Assembly (NCBI RefSeq): GCF_001442615.1
Contig: NZ_LMXN01000012.1
Location: forward strand, 1 to 64,000
Direction: 5' to 3'
Source of the DNA: Algoriphagus resistens
Lineage (GTDB): Bacteria > Bacteroidota > Bacteroidia > Cytophagales > Cyclobacteriaceae
Length of the DNA: 64,000 nt
The position numbers were made by a program, and so were the translations under genes. The notes below the pieces were generated by a model, which saw only the letters and a program-made list of their open reading frames with translations, did no database searches and was not told the DNA's origin. Position 1 is the first letter of the stretch. The number at the start of each line of letters is the position of its first letter. Shown here in pieces: positions 9,622 to 18,000 of the stretch.

Positions 9622-9653
9622 TATATTTGCAAATATACCTATTACTGCAAATA
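9622..9653 (-). repeat. Right inverted repeat and putative fic promoter/operator
   Basis: This is the partner of 8355-8386 (29 of 32 bases as inverted repeat). It lies 25 bp upstream of the fic start codon. On the minus strand it contains a TATATTTG box, fitting the -7 consensus, inside the perfect 14-bp palindrome ATATTTGCAAATAT (9623-9636). A further TGCAAATA half-site is at 9646-9653 and a TATTTGCA at 9713-9720. Promoter/operator use is inferred; the repeat match is read directly. Confidence 0.75.
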
Positions 9654-9943
9654 CAACAAACTACATCTGCATTTTATAATCTTAATGAAAATATAAAATT
9701 TTTATTTGCAGGAATTGACACTGAGGTGCCCTAACCGGGTTCTTACGTTTCAAAATCAATCAATACCACCTTTTCAGATTAATTTTTATATCTCTTTCAT
9801 GAAAATCTCCTATCAGTTTGTGATCTGTTCCCAATGTTTCAAATTCTGAACATTTTTTTGAAGTTTGATCCTCTATTCAACTAATGTTCGCTATTCTTTC
9901 TATAATAATATTCGTTAATTACGTATCGAGTGCTTAAGTCAGA

Positions 9944-10264
9944 ATAAATAAGAAATCTATAAAAACAAATAAAACACACCTAAATCTGCCTCAAAGATTA
10001 TTCTGGGATTTTGATTTCGCTAAACTGGATTGGGATAGAAGCTATCGTACTGTCATTGAAAGGGTAATTGAGCGGGGGACAAAAATGGAATGGTTTGAAA
10101 TGACGAGATATTATGGGAAAAACTTAATTAAGGCTACTTTGAAAAACGAGATCAATTATCTTCCTGAATACGCTATTGATTTGGTGGAAGAAAATTTAGG
10201 TCTAAACAGAACCCAACTTAAATGCTACAAAAAGATACAGTCTCAGCATCAACATTGGCTTTGA
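9944..10264 (+). pseudogene. DUF6922-type antitoxin remnant lacking a start codon
   Basis: An uninterrupted frame ends in TGA at 10264 and is open from an in-frame TAA at 9935-9937. It translates to a run beginning LPQRLFWDFDFAKLDWD, then VIERVIERGTKMEWFEM, LPEYAIDLVEENLGL and a terminal HWL. This fits the small DUF6922 family, which in Bacteroidota commonly precedes AbiEii/AbiGii nucleotidyltransferase toxins. No ATG, GTG or TTG occurs upstream of the conserved region. The likely original start is now ATA (9944), and the first internal ATG would discard the family's N-terminal half. No toxin follows: the next frame stops within about 10 codons and a terminator lies 46 bp on. Likely a broken module; use of an ATA start cannot be excluded. 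Confidence 0.7.
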
Positions 10265-10309
10265 TTAAGCTTTTAATGAAAGACGAGAAAATGTGCGCGG
10301 GGTAAACAA

Positions 10310-10349
10310 AACGGTCCAAAGTTGTTTTTCTCAACTTTAGACCGTTTTT
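10310..10349. terminator. Probable bidirectional terminator
   Basis: The stem AACGGTC-c-AAAGTTG pairs with CAACTTT-a-GACCGTT (one mismatch), with a TTTTTCT loop and a T-run on the plus side. On the minus side an interrupted T-run follows. It lies between the DUF6922 remnant (plus) and the PLP enzyme gene (minus) and could serve both. Confidence 0.75.
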
Positions 10350-10431
10350 CACTTTCTAATCAGCCTATTAATCTGATAGACAGCCCCCCGTAGGATTCAT
10401 TCACTCGAGCCTTCCGATGTTGTTTTTACTA

Positions 10432-11586
10432 TCATTTCAACCTACTGGATTCCAATACCTGAATCAGCTTTTCAATATCCTTCTCTGTATTAAACACATT
10501 CACCGATACCCTCAACTGCTCACCCCGGTTGGAAACAGAAATCCTATTGGCTTCCAAGTTCTTTTTCAAATGATCTGCATCAATGTCCCCAGGAAGTTTT
10601 AAGGCAAAAAGATGATGGGACAAATACTTTTCCTCTTCTACTTCCACCTCCCGCTTTCTAAGATACTCATATAGCGGAGCAGTCAGCTGCTGACAGTAGT
10701 TCTCTATGCCATGCACCGTCCATTCATTAATCTGCTTCAGCGCTTCGTTCAACATAGGCAGCAGGATGAAATTACTCATCTCCCCAACATTATACCGTCC
10801 AGAGTCTTCGGTGTATTCATGATCGTATTTGGTCAAGTTCCCAAAGTCCTGCGAATTGGTGCGGTTCAACCAAGATTCCTCCAGAGGCTCCCCACCATCA
10901 AACGCATGTCCGAAATAGGAAATCCCCAATCCATACGGGCCAAAAAGCCATTTGTAACCGGCACAGACCAAGGCATCAATCTTAAATCGCTTGACATCCA
11001 TCTCCGCAGCGCCGGTAGATTGTGTTCCATCCACGATGAAAATAGCTCCAACGGTTTTACATTTTTGCCCTATACTCTCCAGATCGAATTTCAATCCATT
11101 CATCCAATGCACAGAAGACATCAGCACCACCGCTGTTTCTGAAGTAATGCTATCCAATATGTTCTTATTCCAACTTTCACCTTGAGTTGCCCCTCCTTTA
11201 TCAGGGCCTACGATTTTTAATGCGGCGTGATTTTTATCACACCAGGTTTTCAACGAAAAATACCCGCTGGGAAATTCATCTTCCAACACGATGGCATGCT
11301 GCCCCGGATCACAGGAAATGTTACCTAAAGCAGTGGCAAAGCCATAAGAACTTGAGGGAATCAAAGCCACTTGCATGGGGTCACAATTTACGAGCTCAGC
11401 AAAACGTACTTTCACTTCCCTTGCCCCGGAAAAAAAATCCTCAGGAACTATACTCGCAGGATTTCTTTCCCGCACCAGTGCCCTGATAGCAGCCTGCTCA
11501 GCCGATTTCAATAGTGGCCCCTTATATCCGCAATTGAGGTAATGAATATCCGGATCAAGACTGAAGAGGTGTTTCTGATTATCCAT
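10432..11586 (-). CDS. Class V aminotransferase / cysteine-desulfurase-like PLP enzyme
   Basis: This 384-residue fold-type I PLP enzyme keeps the cofactor-binding aspartate D186 (FIVDGTQSTGA) and the Schiff-base lysine K212 in CAGYKWLFGPYGLG. A substrate-loop serine segment SSSYGFATAL is at 78-86. Family members include cysteine desulfurases, isopenicillin-N-epimerase-like proteins and kynureninase relatives. The substrate cannot be told from sequence. The active-site cysteine loop of group I SufS/NifS enzymes is not evident, so epimerase or lyase chemistry on an amino acid is at least as likely. It lies 53 bp downstream of the EcsC gene on the same strand, so co-transcription is plausible. 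Confidence 0.8.
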   Translation of the reverse strand: MDNQKHLFSLDPDIHYLNCGYKGPLLKSAEQAAIRALVRERNPASIVPEDFFSGAREVKVRFAELVNCDPMQVALIPSSSYGFATALGNISCDPGQHAIVLEDEFPSGYFSLKTWCDKNHAALKIVGPDKGGATQGESWNKNILDSITSETAVVLMSSVHWMNGLKFDLESIGQKCKTVGAIFIVDGTQSTGAAEMDVKRFKIDALVCAGYKWLFGPYGLGISYFGHAFDGGEPLEESWLNRTNSQDFGNLTKYDHEYTEDSGRYNVGEMSNFILLPMLNEALKQINEWTVHGIENYCQQLTAPLYEYLRKREVEVEEEKYLSHHLFALKLPGDIDADHLKKNLEANRISVSNRGEQLRVSVNVFNTEKDIEKLIQVLESSRLK

Positions 11587-11639
11587 CTACTTTGATTTTG
11601 TTCTATTTACTAATGTGTTATACAAGGCTGAACAGCATT

Positions 11640-12356
11640 TTATTCTAGCACCCGTAGTCTATAGGCGTTCATTGCATACTTACCCAGATGTTCTGTCAGG
11701 CGATAATTGGCAATTGCCCCCACTCCTGCCCCTACAATTGGAATCAGCTGCGCCAGTTTTGCCAAGTCAATATAGTCTCTGTAGTCTAGTTGGAAAGTCT
11801 TCCAATCAAACTCTTTGAGATCTTTGGGCAACGTCCCACGATATTCTTCCCAGTTTTCTATCAGCCCGATTAAATCGTTCCTTCTCTGCTGTGAAGAAAA
11901 ACTAAGCTGGAACACGTACAATAGAAAAAGACGCTCATGGAAATCCTTGGTATCAAAACCATAGAGTGCTGCGATATCAAAAAGCATTTTCATCTTGATG
12001 GTAAGAAAGGCGGGAAAATCTGCAAACCCCATAAGAATTCCTCCTGCCCCGGTTACCGCCCCCTCCACGGAAGCTGTATTCCGATACCACTTAATCCTAC
12101 TTCTCACTTTGAACTCACGTTGCTTAAATGAAAGGCTTTCATGTGGTCTTGGGACAATCCAACTCGATCCGGTAATCACGACCTTCACCATATTCTCTAT
12201 AGCCATGGTAATTGCCTTATGTACCTTATCAGGAATCCAGCTATTGATTTTATTCTGGACTCCATGGGTCAACCGCCCACCAAGACCTGGCTTTTTTTTC
12301 ATTCTATGCTGCCAAAGTGCAAGCTCTGCATGGGCATAGTGTAAATAGGTGTCCAT
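11640..12356 (-). CDS. EcsC family protein
   Basis: This 238-residue protein matches the EcsC family: LARGE helical segments with GLGGRLTHGVQNKINSWIPDKVHKAI near the N-terminus, then AVTGAGGILMGFADFPAFLTIKMKMLFDIAALYGFD in the middle and IPIVGAGVGAIANYRLTEHLGKYAMNAYR at the C-terminus. The glycine/alanine-rich hydrophobic segments suggest membrane association. Bacterial EcsC is linked to an ABC transporter operon in Bacillus, but many Bacteroidota copies are stand-alone. Biochemical function is not known. The start is the first ATG, and no signal peptide is visible. Confidence 0.8.
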   Translation of the reverse strand: MDTYLHYAHAELALWQHRMKKKPGLGGRLTHGVQNKINSWIPDKVHKAITMAIENMVKVVITGSSWIVPRPHESLSFKQREFKVRSRIKWYRNTASVEGAVTGAGGILMGFADFPAFLTIKMKMLFDIAALYGFDTKDFHERLFLLYVFQLSFSSQQRRNDLIGLIENWEEYRGTLPKDLKEFDWKTFQLDYRDYIDLAKLAQLIPIVGAGVGAIANYRLTEHLGKYAMNAYRLRVLE

Positions 12357-12474
12357 TATTACAAGTTTAGGTCGGTGACTGCCAATTGAAATTATACTGG
12401 TTAATGCTTACGAAAATAAATGCTGAATGATTAACTTCTCTTTCACTTTATAATTTATACCAACGACAACAACG

Positions 12475-12500
12475 AAAAAACCGTCCCTTTCGAGACGGTT
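12475..12500 (-). terminator. Intrinsic terminator of the M14 peptidase gene
   Basis: The arms AACCGTC (12479-12485) and GACGGTT (12494-12500) form a hairpin. On the minus strand it is followed by a run of U (plus-strand A-run at 12475-12480). It lies 27 bases after the stop at 12527. Confidence 0.8.
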
Positions 12501-12526
12501 TTCCTAAGCTTGTCAGAGCAGAAGTT

Positions 12527-15229
12527 CTAGTTGTAAAGCCCATTAAAAAGCATTTTGAATGTGCCATGTGCCTGGGCTCTGAAGGTAATCTCCGGACCAA
12601 AAGCGTAGAATTTTCCTTCACCAATCCGAGCTTCGAAGGCAGTGACTCCATTTTTCAGGTATGCCTGCCCCCATGCCCATCCGCTTCTCAGGGGCTCCTC
12701 TTCCCCAAACCATGCGATAGGCCTTACCCCCATGTTCCCTGCACCCGGATTAAGCTTGAAAACCGGACTTCTATTAAACATGATATTGGCACTTTCACCC
12801 ATCCCAAAGTTAATAGGCACTGAATTATCCACGTGCATTTCCAGCACCGACCCCGGCACATAGTATTTTTCGCCACTAAGGGCCTTGGCTTTTCCATCCG
12901 CCCCAACCTCTACCAGGGCATCTTCCACAGGCAGCCCAAAATGATATGCCAGCTCGGTGGCGGAACCTACTGAGATGATTTTCCCTCCATTTTCTACGAA
13001 CTTCTTTAGCTGAGCAGCTGATTCATCTACCGAGAAACTTCCCAACATATGATGGTACTTTTCATCGATTTCTTCAGGCTTCGGTTGGGATCTAGCATAG
13101 CCCCGCGAATCAACTCCTGGGATTCCAGAACTAATAAACAGCATCACATCGAATTTCTCATTCAGATTTCCTTCATCAATTTCTTTCGGAAATACCAATT
13201 GGTATTCAAAATGGAATTGCTCGAGTATCCAGCGAACCCAGCCGGAAGGCATAGATCCTCCATAGTAATCATATAGCCCAATACGGGCGGGCTCTATTTG
13301 CGTGGCACCTTTAGGCATAGCTGCCGGCAGTGGATATACACCATATTCTTTCGACGCCAGTTCCAATTCTTTTTTGCCTCCGCTCACATAGAAAGAGCCG
13401 GCTGGTAATCCATCCACAGGAGCGCTGGTTCTGTAAACTTTCACTTTGGATTTAAGCAGATCATTTACCGCCATGAAACTGTTATTGTTTCTTACATCAA
13501 GTAAATAGCCTGAACCATTTGCCAGTGATTTAGCTGGTGGGCTTTGTATTTCTCCGTATGGAATCCGCTCAAATGGCCCTTCAAAGCCTTCGTATAAGCG
13601 ATCAACTTCCACTCCCATTTGCAGGGCCAAGGTCCAGCCTGCTGCATCATATGGTCTGATCGGAGGCCCTCCTGGATAGAGGAAATCATTCGGGTGATCC
13701 TGCGGCTCAAACATATCGATCACGTGTGGACGAAATGCCTGTGCTGTCTTCACAATAAATGAGTTTGCAGGGTAAGTCTTACCGTTTACCATAAAGTCAT
13801 CAGTCGCTTTTTCCACCAAAACCCCCGACTTGATCAGCGCATTCATGAACTTCACTGCCGTAGGGAAATCAGGCTGGTCCGCCGACAGGATATAACCGCG
13901 GGGATCTCTGTTCACAGGGGCTGTATAGACAGAGTCATAGAACTGCTTAGGGATTCCCGATCTCGAAGAAATTTCACTTTCCTTACTCTTTTGCGATCTC
14001 ACATACCCATCCTGCACAGCCTGTGCATATTTTGGGTACATCGTCCAGTTGTCCCGGCTGCCCTTGTCTATGGACTTTCTGCCCATCAGGTAAATATTCA
14101 ACAGCAACTCATCCCCATGCCGAACCGCATGGTTAAAGATTGCATAATTCAATGAAACCGAATAGTCAATAGATTGTCTGAAGTGCCACTCCTGAGGAGT
14201 TACAGGATAAGGGGTTCCATTATTTGGAATCAGCCGCTCGGGCACCAAGGGGACTTTGGCCGGCGTAGGGTTACCGATTATCTCTGTCAATATCCCAATG
14301 ATATTATGATAGTAGGGGGTAGTTCTCAACCCACCATTCCACCAAGTAGAAAACACAGAGCCATCCAATCTCGTGTAGCCAGGCTTATCTTCCTGATGCA
14401 TTCTATTGATCATTGCAGCTCCTACAGCATCCAAGCTTGTAATAATCAAGGGATCAAACACATGGTTAAACGGATCCCGATAAGGTGGCCCGGCCACCAC
14501 TGTCCCCGCAGGTCCGGACTGATGATGATTGTAAATAATCTGAGGGATCCACTCTACGTATTGCTGGAGAGACATATTTGTCGCCTCGCTCATGTTATTC
14601 ATGTAGAAGTCACGGTTGTTATCATGACCTACATATTTCTGATAGAGGATAGGGATATTCTGGTCTCTGTCTTCAGGGGTTTCCTTCCTCATGTACCAAT
14701 CAGACATGATTTCCATCCCGTCAGGATTCGCATGCACAAGTAAAATAATGACTTTATCCAGAATTTTAAGCGTTTCCGCATCCTTCCTTGAAGCTAATTG
14801 ATATAAGGTTTCTATCAACTGATGTGGGCCAACGACTTCATTGGCATGCAGCCCTCCGTCTATCCAAACCACAGGTTTTCCTTCCACAGAGAGTTTCTCA
14901 GCCTCTTCGCGGGTGATTTCAGCATGAGCAAGTTTCTGCGAAATCTCCTTGTACTCATCTAGCTTTTCAAAATTGGCAGGTGCAGTCACGATCATCATAG
15001 GCTGTGCCCTACCGTACTCGGTTTTACCAATTTCCACCATTCTCACCCGGTCACTCGCATCAGCAACTTTCTTGAAATAAGCTTCAGTTTCTGAGAAATT
15101 GGCAAGTTTGTAATCCTCGCCTATATCAAACCCAAAATGCTCGCTGGGACTTGGGACATCTTGGGCAAAAACCCGTAAAGAGCAGGATATTAACAGAATA
15201 ATAAGTGTAGATCTTAATCTCATAAGCAT
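12527..15229 (-). CDS. Secreted M14 family zinc carboxypeptidase
   Basis: This 900-residue protein has a signal peptide (about 1-22, cleavage at VFAQ). Zinc ligands are visible in DGGLHANEVVGPHQ (H128, E131) and in the YNHHQSGPAG segment (third histidine near 235). ILTEIIGNP is a candidate for the general-base glutamate strand. The C-terminal half (about 650-900) resembles the class-I glutamine-amidotransferase-like fold found in large Bacteroidota M14 proteins; LMFISSGIPGVDSRG is in that region. It probably trims amino acids from peptides in the periplasm or outside the cell. It is monocistronic, with its own terminator. A second ATG two codons in is an equally possible start. Confidence 0.88.
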   Translation of the reverse strand: MLMRLRSTLIILLISCSLRVFAQDVPSPSEHFGFDIGEDYKLANFSETEAYFKKVADASDRVRMVEIGKTEYGRAQPMMIVTAPANFEKLDEYKEISQKLAHAEITREEAEKLSVEGKPVVWIDGGLHANEVVGPHQLIETLYQLASRKDAETLKILDKVIILLVHANPDGMEIMSDWYMRKETPEDRDQNIPILYQKYVGHDNNRDFYMNNMSEATNMSLQQYVEWIPQIIYNHHQSGPAGTVVAGPPYRDPFNHVFDPLIITSLDAVGAAMINRMHQEDKPGYTRLDGSVFSTWWNGGLRTTPYYHNIIGILTEIIGNPTPAKVPLVPERLIPNNGTPYPVTPQEWHFRQSIDYSVSLNYAIFNHAVRHGDELLLNIYLMGRKSIDKGSRDNWTMYPKYAQAVQDGYVRSQKSKESEISSRSGIPKQFYDSVYTAPVNRDPRGYILSADQPDFPTAVKFMNALIKSGVLVEKATDDFMVNGKTYPANSFIVKTAQAFRPHVIDMFEPQDHPNDFLYPGGPPIRPYDAAGWTLALQMGVEVDRLYEGFEGPFERIPYGEIQSPPAKSLANGSGYLLDVRNNNSFMAVNDLLKSKVKVYRTSAPVDGLPAGSFYVSGGKKELELASKEYGVYPLPAAMPKGATQIEPARIGLYDYYGGSMPSGWVRWILEQFHFEYQLVFPKEIDEGNLNEKFDVMLFISSGIPGVDSRGYARSQPKPEEIDEKYHHMLGSFSVDESAAQLKKFVENGGKIISVGSATELAYHFGLPVEDALVEVGADGKAKALSGEKYYVPGSVLEMHVDNSVPINFGMGESANIMFNRSPVFKLNPGAGNMGVRPIAWFGEEEPLRSGWAWGQAYLKNGVTAFEARIGEGKFYAFGPEITFRAQAHGTFKMLFNGLYN

Positions 15230-15544
15230 GTGGGTTGGTCTATTTACTTTCTAAATTAGTATGAAAAAAAAGTCTACAGCTTTTATTAAGCTTCTTTTAT
15301 AGAATTTTTACAGGACTGGAAGATTAAAGCAATAAGGGAGTGGAATAACGAACCCAGTCAATGCGAAGCACAGCAAATTATAGCCAAACAGGTCCTTATT
15401 CCTGACCGTCACTTTATGTTTGCTATTTAATCCAGCATAAAACAGTTTAGATTTTAACCAGACTGGCGCATACTTCCCATAACATATTTCGAAATTATCT
15501 ACTGAATGAACCATGAACACTCTAGCCATCCATTCAAAAATCAT
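15230..15544. other. Intergenic region between the divergent M14 gene and prs
   Basis: No coding or RNA feature was recognised. A minus-strand open frame overlapping this stretch has no family signature and overlaps the prs 5' end. The region must contain the divergent promoters. Only the prs -7 box at 15545 could be proposed. Confidence 0.35.
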
Positions 15545-15552
15545 TACTTTTG
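15545..15552 (+). promoter_or_regulatory. Candidate -7 box (TACTTTTG) for prs
   Basis: The octamer fits the Bacteroidota consensus TAnnTTTG and sits 45 bp upstream of the chosen prs start. The surrounding decamer TTACTTTTGC recurs upstream of three other genes (38.9, 50.8 and 62.4 kb). No convincing -33 TTG was found. Confidence 0.45.
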
Positions 15553-15596
15553 CCCATAAATCCATTCCCAATCTTTCCCGAAAAAAACAACTAACC

Positions 15597-16523
15597 ATGT
15601 CCGAGGTTAAAATCTTTTCAGGCACCAACAGCCAGTCTCTAGCAGAAAAAATAGCGAAAAACTACGGTAAAAAACTTGGCGACCTCACCCTATCAAAGTT
15701 CAGTGACGGTGAATTATCCCCAAGTTTCAATGAATCTATAAGAGGTTGTACTGTCTTTTTAGTACAAAGTACTACTCCGCCCAGTGACAATCTTCTGGAA
15801 CTTTGTCTGATGATAGATGCCGCCAAGAGAGCCAGTGCTTATAAAGTATGCGCCGTTATTCCCTACTTCGGATATGCCAGACAAGACAGGAAAGATCGGC
15901 CTAGAGTATCCATAGCAGCGAAGGCCATCGCCAATATGATCACCTCAGCAGGTGCGGACCGTATCATGACCTGTGACCTACATGCCGGACAAATTCAAGG
16001 TTTTTTTGATATACCTTTGGATCATTTGAATGGATCAGCTATTTTTGTGCCCTATTTGAATTCGCTGAGACTTCCTGATATGATTTTCGCATCTCCGGAT
16101 GTGGGAGGAGTAGCAAGAGCCAGGGCTTATGCCAAGCATTTCGAAGTAGAGATGGTCGTCTGTGATAAGCATAGAAAAAGAGCCAATGAGATTGCTTCCA
16201 TGCAAGTAATCGGGGATGTGGAAGGAAAAGATGTGATTTTGGTCGATGATTTGGTGGATACTGCAGGTACGCTCTGCAAAGCCGCCGAAATGGTCATGGA
16301 AAAAGGAGCCAATTCTGTAAGGGCTATTGCTACACATGGTGTACTTTCAGGAAAAGCCTACGAAAACATAGAAAACTCAGCTTTGGAAGAACTGGTAATT
16401 ACTGATACCATTTTCCCAAAACAGCAATCCCCAAAAATCAAAGTATTGACAGTCGCTGACCTGTTCGCCAAGGCTATCCATGCCGTGACAGGAAACACCT
16501 CTATCAGTTCTTTGTTTATTTAA
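15597..16523 (+). CDS. prs: Ribose-phosphate pyrophosphokinase (PRPP synthase)
   Basis: This 308-residue enzyme makes PRPP from ribose-5-phosphate and ATP for purine, pyrimidine, NAD, histidine and tryptophan synthesis. Diagnostic motifs are FSDGE (36-39), RQDRKDRPRVSIAAKAIANM (95-114), the ATP/metal loop CDLHAGQIQGFF with H129, and the PRPP-binding loop VDDLVDTAGTLCKAA at 216-230. An upstream in-frame ATG at 15513 would add 28 residues, but it lies before the proposed -7 box. The ATG at 15597 gives the usual length of about 310. It is followed after 27 bp by rplY, the usual gene order in Bacteroidota. Confidence 0.96.
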   Translation: MSEVKIFSGTNSQSLAEKIAKNYGKKLGDLTLSKFSDGELSPSFNESIRGCTVFLVQSTTPPSDNLLELCLMIDAAKRASAYKVCAVIPYFGYARQDRKDRPRVSIAAKAIANMITSAGADRIMTCDLHAGQIQGFFDIPLDHLNGSAIFVPYLNSLRLPDMIFASPDVGGVARARAYAKHFEVEMVVCDKHRKRANEIASMQVIGDVEGKDVILVDDLVDTAGTLCKAAEMVMEKGANSVRAIATHGVLSGKAYENIENSALEELVITDTIFPKQQSPKIKVLTVADLFAKAIHAVTGNTSISSLFI

Positions 16524-16550
16524 AGAACCAATTTTAATACAAATACAAAT

Positions 16551-17132
16551 ATGAAAACACTAGAGGTTATAGGGTTTAAAAGAGCAAATCTCGACAGTGC
16601 CAGTCTTTCTGAATTGAGAGAATCAGGTAATGTTCCCTGCGTGGTTTACGGACCTGGTATTAAAGAGCAGATTCATTTCTACTCTCCAATCATCCTTTTC
16701 AGAGACTTGATTTATACTCCTGAAGTTCATCTGGTAGACTTGAACATCGAAGGAACTATCATCAAAGCCGTTTTGAAGGACGCACAATTCCACCCGGTAA
16801 GCGAATTGCTTCTGCATGCTGACTTTGTGGCTTATGCAGATGACAAGCCTATCAAATTTGAGATCCCGGTGAAAGTAGTAGGAAACTCTCCAGGCATAGC
16901 AAAAGGCGGTAAACTGGAACTAAAGACAAGGGTATTGAAAGTTAAAGGCCTTGCAAAAGACTTCCCTGATTTCATTACTGTGGATATTTCTGATCTTGAT
17001 TTAGGTAAATCATTCAAAGTAGAAGACGTAAAAGTCGAAGGCTTCGAAATCCTGACAAGCCCTAATGTATCTATCGTGACTATTGGTATCCCAAGAGCAC
17101 TTAGAGGCAAAAAAGGCGGAGACGACGAATAG
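16551..17132 (+). CDS. rplY: 50S ribosomal protein bL25 (CTC/TL5 type)
   Basis: This 193-residue protein binds 5S rRNA. The N-terminal bL25 domain (about 1-90) has the family pattern VIGFKRANLDSASLSELRESGNVPCVVYGPG. The longer CTC/TL5 C-terminal beta domain (about 95-180) includes FEIPVKVVGNSPGIAKGGKLEL, and the protein ends in a charged tail GKKGGDDE. Most likely co-transcribed with prs (27-bp gap), and the transcript ends at the strong terminator that follows. Confidence 0.95.
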   Translation: MKTLEVIGFKRANLDSASLSELRESGNVPCVVYGPGIKEQIHFYSPIILFRDLIYTPEVHLVDLNIEGTIIKAVLKDAQFHPVSELLLHADFVAYADDKPIKFEIPVKVVGNSPGIAKGGKLELKTRVLKVKGLAKDFPDFITVDISDLDLGKSFKVEDVKVEGFEILTSPNVSIVTIGIPRALRGKKGGDDE

Positions 17133-17154
17133 GTTCAGTCTCATATTCATTCAA

Positions 17155-17188
17155 ATCCTGCCCAAAACCGGGCAGGATTTTTTATTTT
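17155..17188 (+). terminator. Intrinsic terminator after rplY
   Basis: ATCCTGCCC (17155-17163) pairs with GGGCAGGAT (17170-17178) across a 6-base loop and is followed by a T-rich tract. It closes the prs-rplY unit, so pth must have its own promoter, apparently supplied within or near the repeats that follow. Confidence 0.9.
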
Positions 17189-17209
17189 TATGCCCTTTAT
17201 AGCCCCTGA

Positions 17210-17303
17210 CATGAAATCAAACATGACGAAGAACGAAACCGAGAGGGATGATTATACGCCTCGCCAGATTCCATGTGACCTTTAAAAGACAAATTATAAA
17301 CAC
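17210..17303 (+). repeat. Interspersed leader repeat, copy A (tandem with copy B)
   Basis: This copy starts CATGAAATC and contains ACATGACGAAGAACG and GGATGATTATA. It continues with AGATTCCATGTGACC, then TTTAAAAGACAAATTATAA ending in ACAC. Its end runs directly into CATGAAATCG, the start of copy B. The CATGAAATC left arm and GATTCCATG are near-complementary, so the RNA could fold back. It shares most of its sequence with the inverted copy at 50797-50886. Confidence 0.85.
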
Positions 17304-17403
17304 ATGAAATCGACACGATTAAAATCATCATTAAAACACACAGGGCAATGATTATTTTGATCGTCAAAGATTCCATCTGACCATTTAAAACAATTATAAA
17401 CAG
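17303..17403 (+). repeat. Interspersed leader repeat, copy B (ends at pth ATG)
   Basis: Begins CATGAAATCG, has GATTCCATCTGACCATTTA in its right half and ends ACAATTATAAACAG. The pth start codon follows immediately, so ATGAAATAC of pth aligns with the ATGAAATC that starts the next repeat unit elsewhere. Same orientation as pth. The central part is diverged from copy A. Confidence 0.85.
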
Positions 17404-17964
17404 ATGAAATACCTGATCATAGGCCTTGGGAATATTGGTCCCGAATACGAACTCACAAGACACAATATCGGATTTTTGACAGTGGACAGACTTGCTGACG
17501 CCATGGGCTGTGTCTGGAAAAGTGATCGGCTTGCCTTCAAAACTGAGTTTAAACACAAAGGCAGGACTATCCATCTGATCAAGCCTACTACCTATATGAA
17601 CCTAAGCGGTAAGGCGATGAACTACTGGATGAAAGAGCTTCAAGTATCCAAAGAAAATACCTTAGTGATCGTGGATGATGTGGCTATCCCTTTTGGCAAA
17701 CTTCGCATGAAGCCGAAGGGAAGCGCTGCCGGACATAACGGACTGAGAAATATCGAGGAACTCACGGGAGGCCAAAACTACCCAAGACTAAGAATGGGAA
17801 TAGGGGATGATTTTCCAAAAGGAAGACAAATTGACTATGTTTTAGGGAAATTCACACAGTCAGAATTTGCTGAATTACCTACAATAATGGACAAAGCAAT
17901 AGAAATGAGTCTCAATTTTTGCACTATTGGAATAGACCGCACCATGAATCAATTTAACGATTGA
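17404..17964 (+). CDS. pth: Peptidyl-tRNA hydrolase
   Basis: This 186-residue enzyme releases tRNA from peptidyl-tRNA that drops off the ribosome. The N-terminus is the classic LIIGLGNIGPEYELTRHNIGF with catalytic H20. TYMNLSGKAM and the VDDVAIPFGKLRMKPKGSAAGHNGLRNIEE segment (containing the catalytic-site aspartate and histidine region) are intact, as is PRLRMGIG. It follows prs and rplY, the common order in this phylum, but is separated from them by a terminator and two repeat copies that end at its ATG. Confidence 0.96.
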   Translation: MKYLIIGLGNIGPEYELTRHNIGFLTVDRLADAMGCVWKSDRLAFKTEFKHKGRTIHLIKPTTYMNLSGKAMNYWMKELQVSKENTLVIVDDVAIPFGKLRMKPKGSAAGHNGLRNIEELTGGQNYPRLRMGIGDDFPKGRQIDYVLGKFTQSEFAELPTIMDKAIEMSLNFCTIGIDRTMNQFND

Positions 17965-18000
17965 TCAATTCGAGCTTAACTCAAGCGTCAGACATTTTTA

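Noticed and set aside
10866..11142. Overlapping short frames within the aminotransferase gene
   Set aside because: Shadow frames inside a gene with an intact PLP lysine motif.
14174..14743. Plus-strand open frame of 189 codons
   Set aside because: It is wholly inside the M14 peptidase gene on the other strand, and its translation has no domain-like features.
15308..15628. Minus-strand open frame of 106 codons upstream of the M14 gene
   Set aside because: It overlaps the prs start and promoter box, has no family signature and an odd composition.
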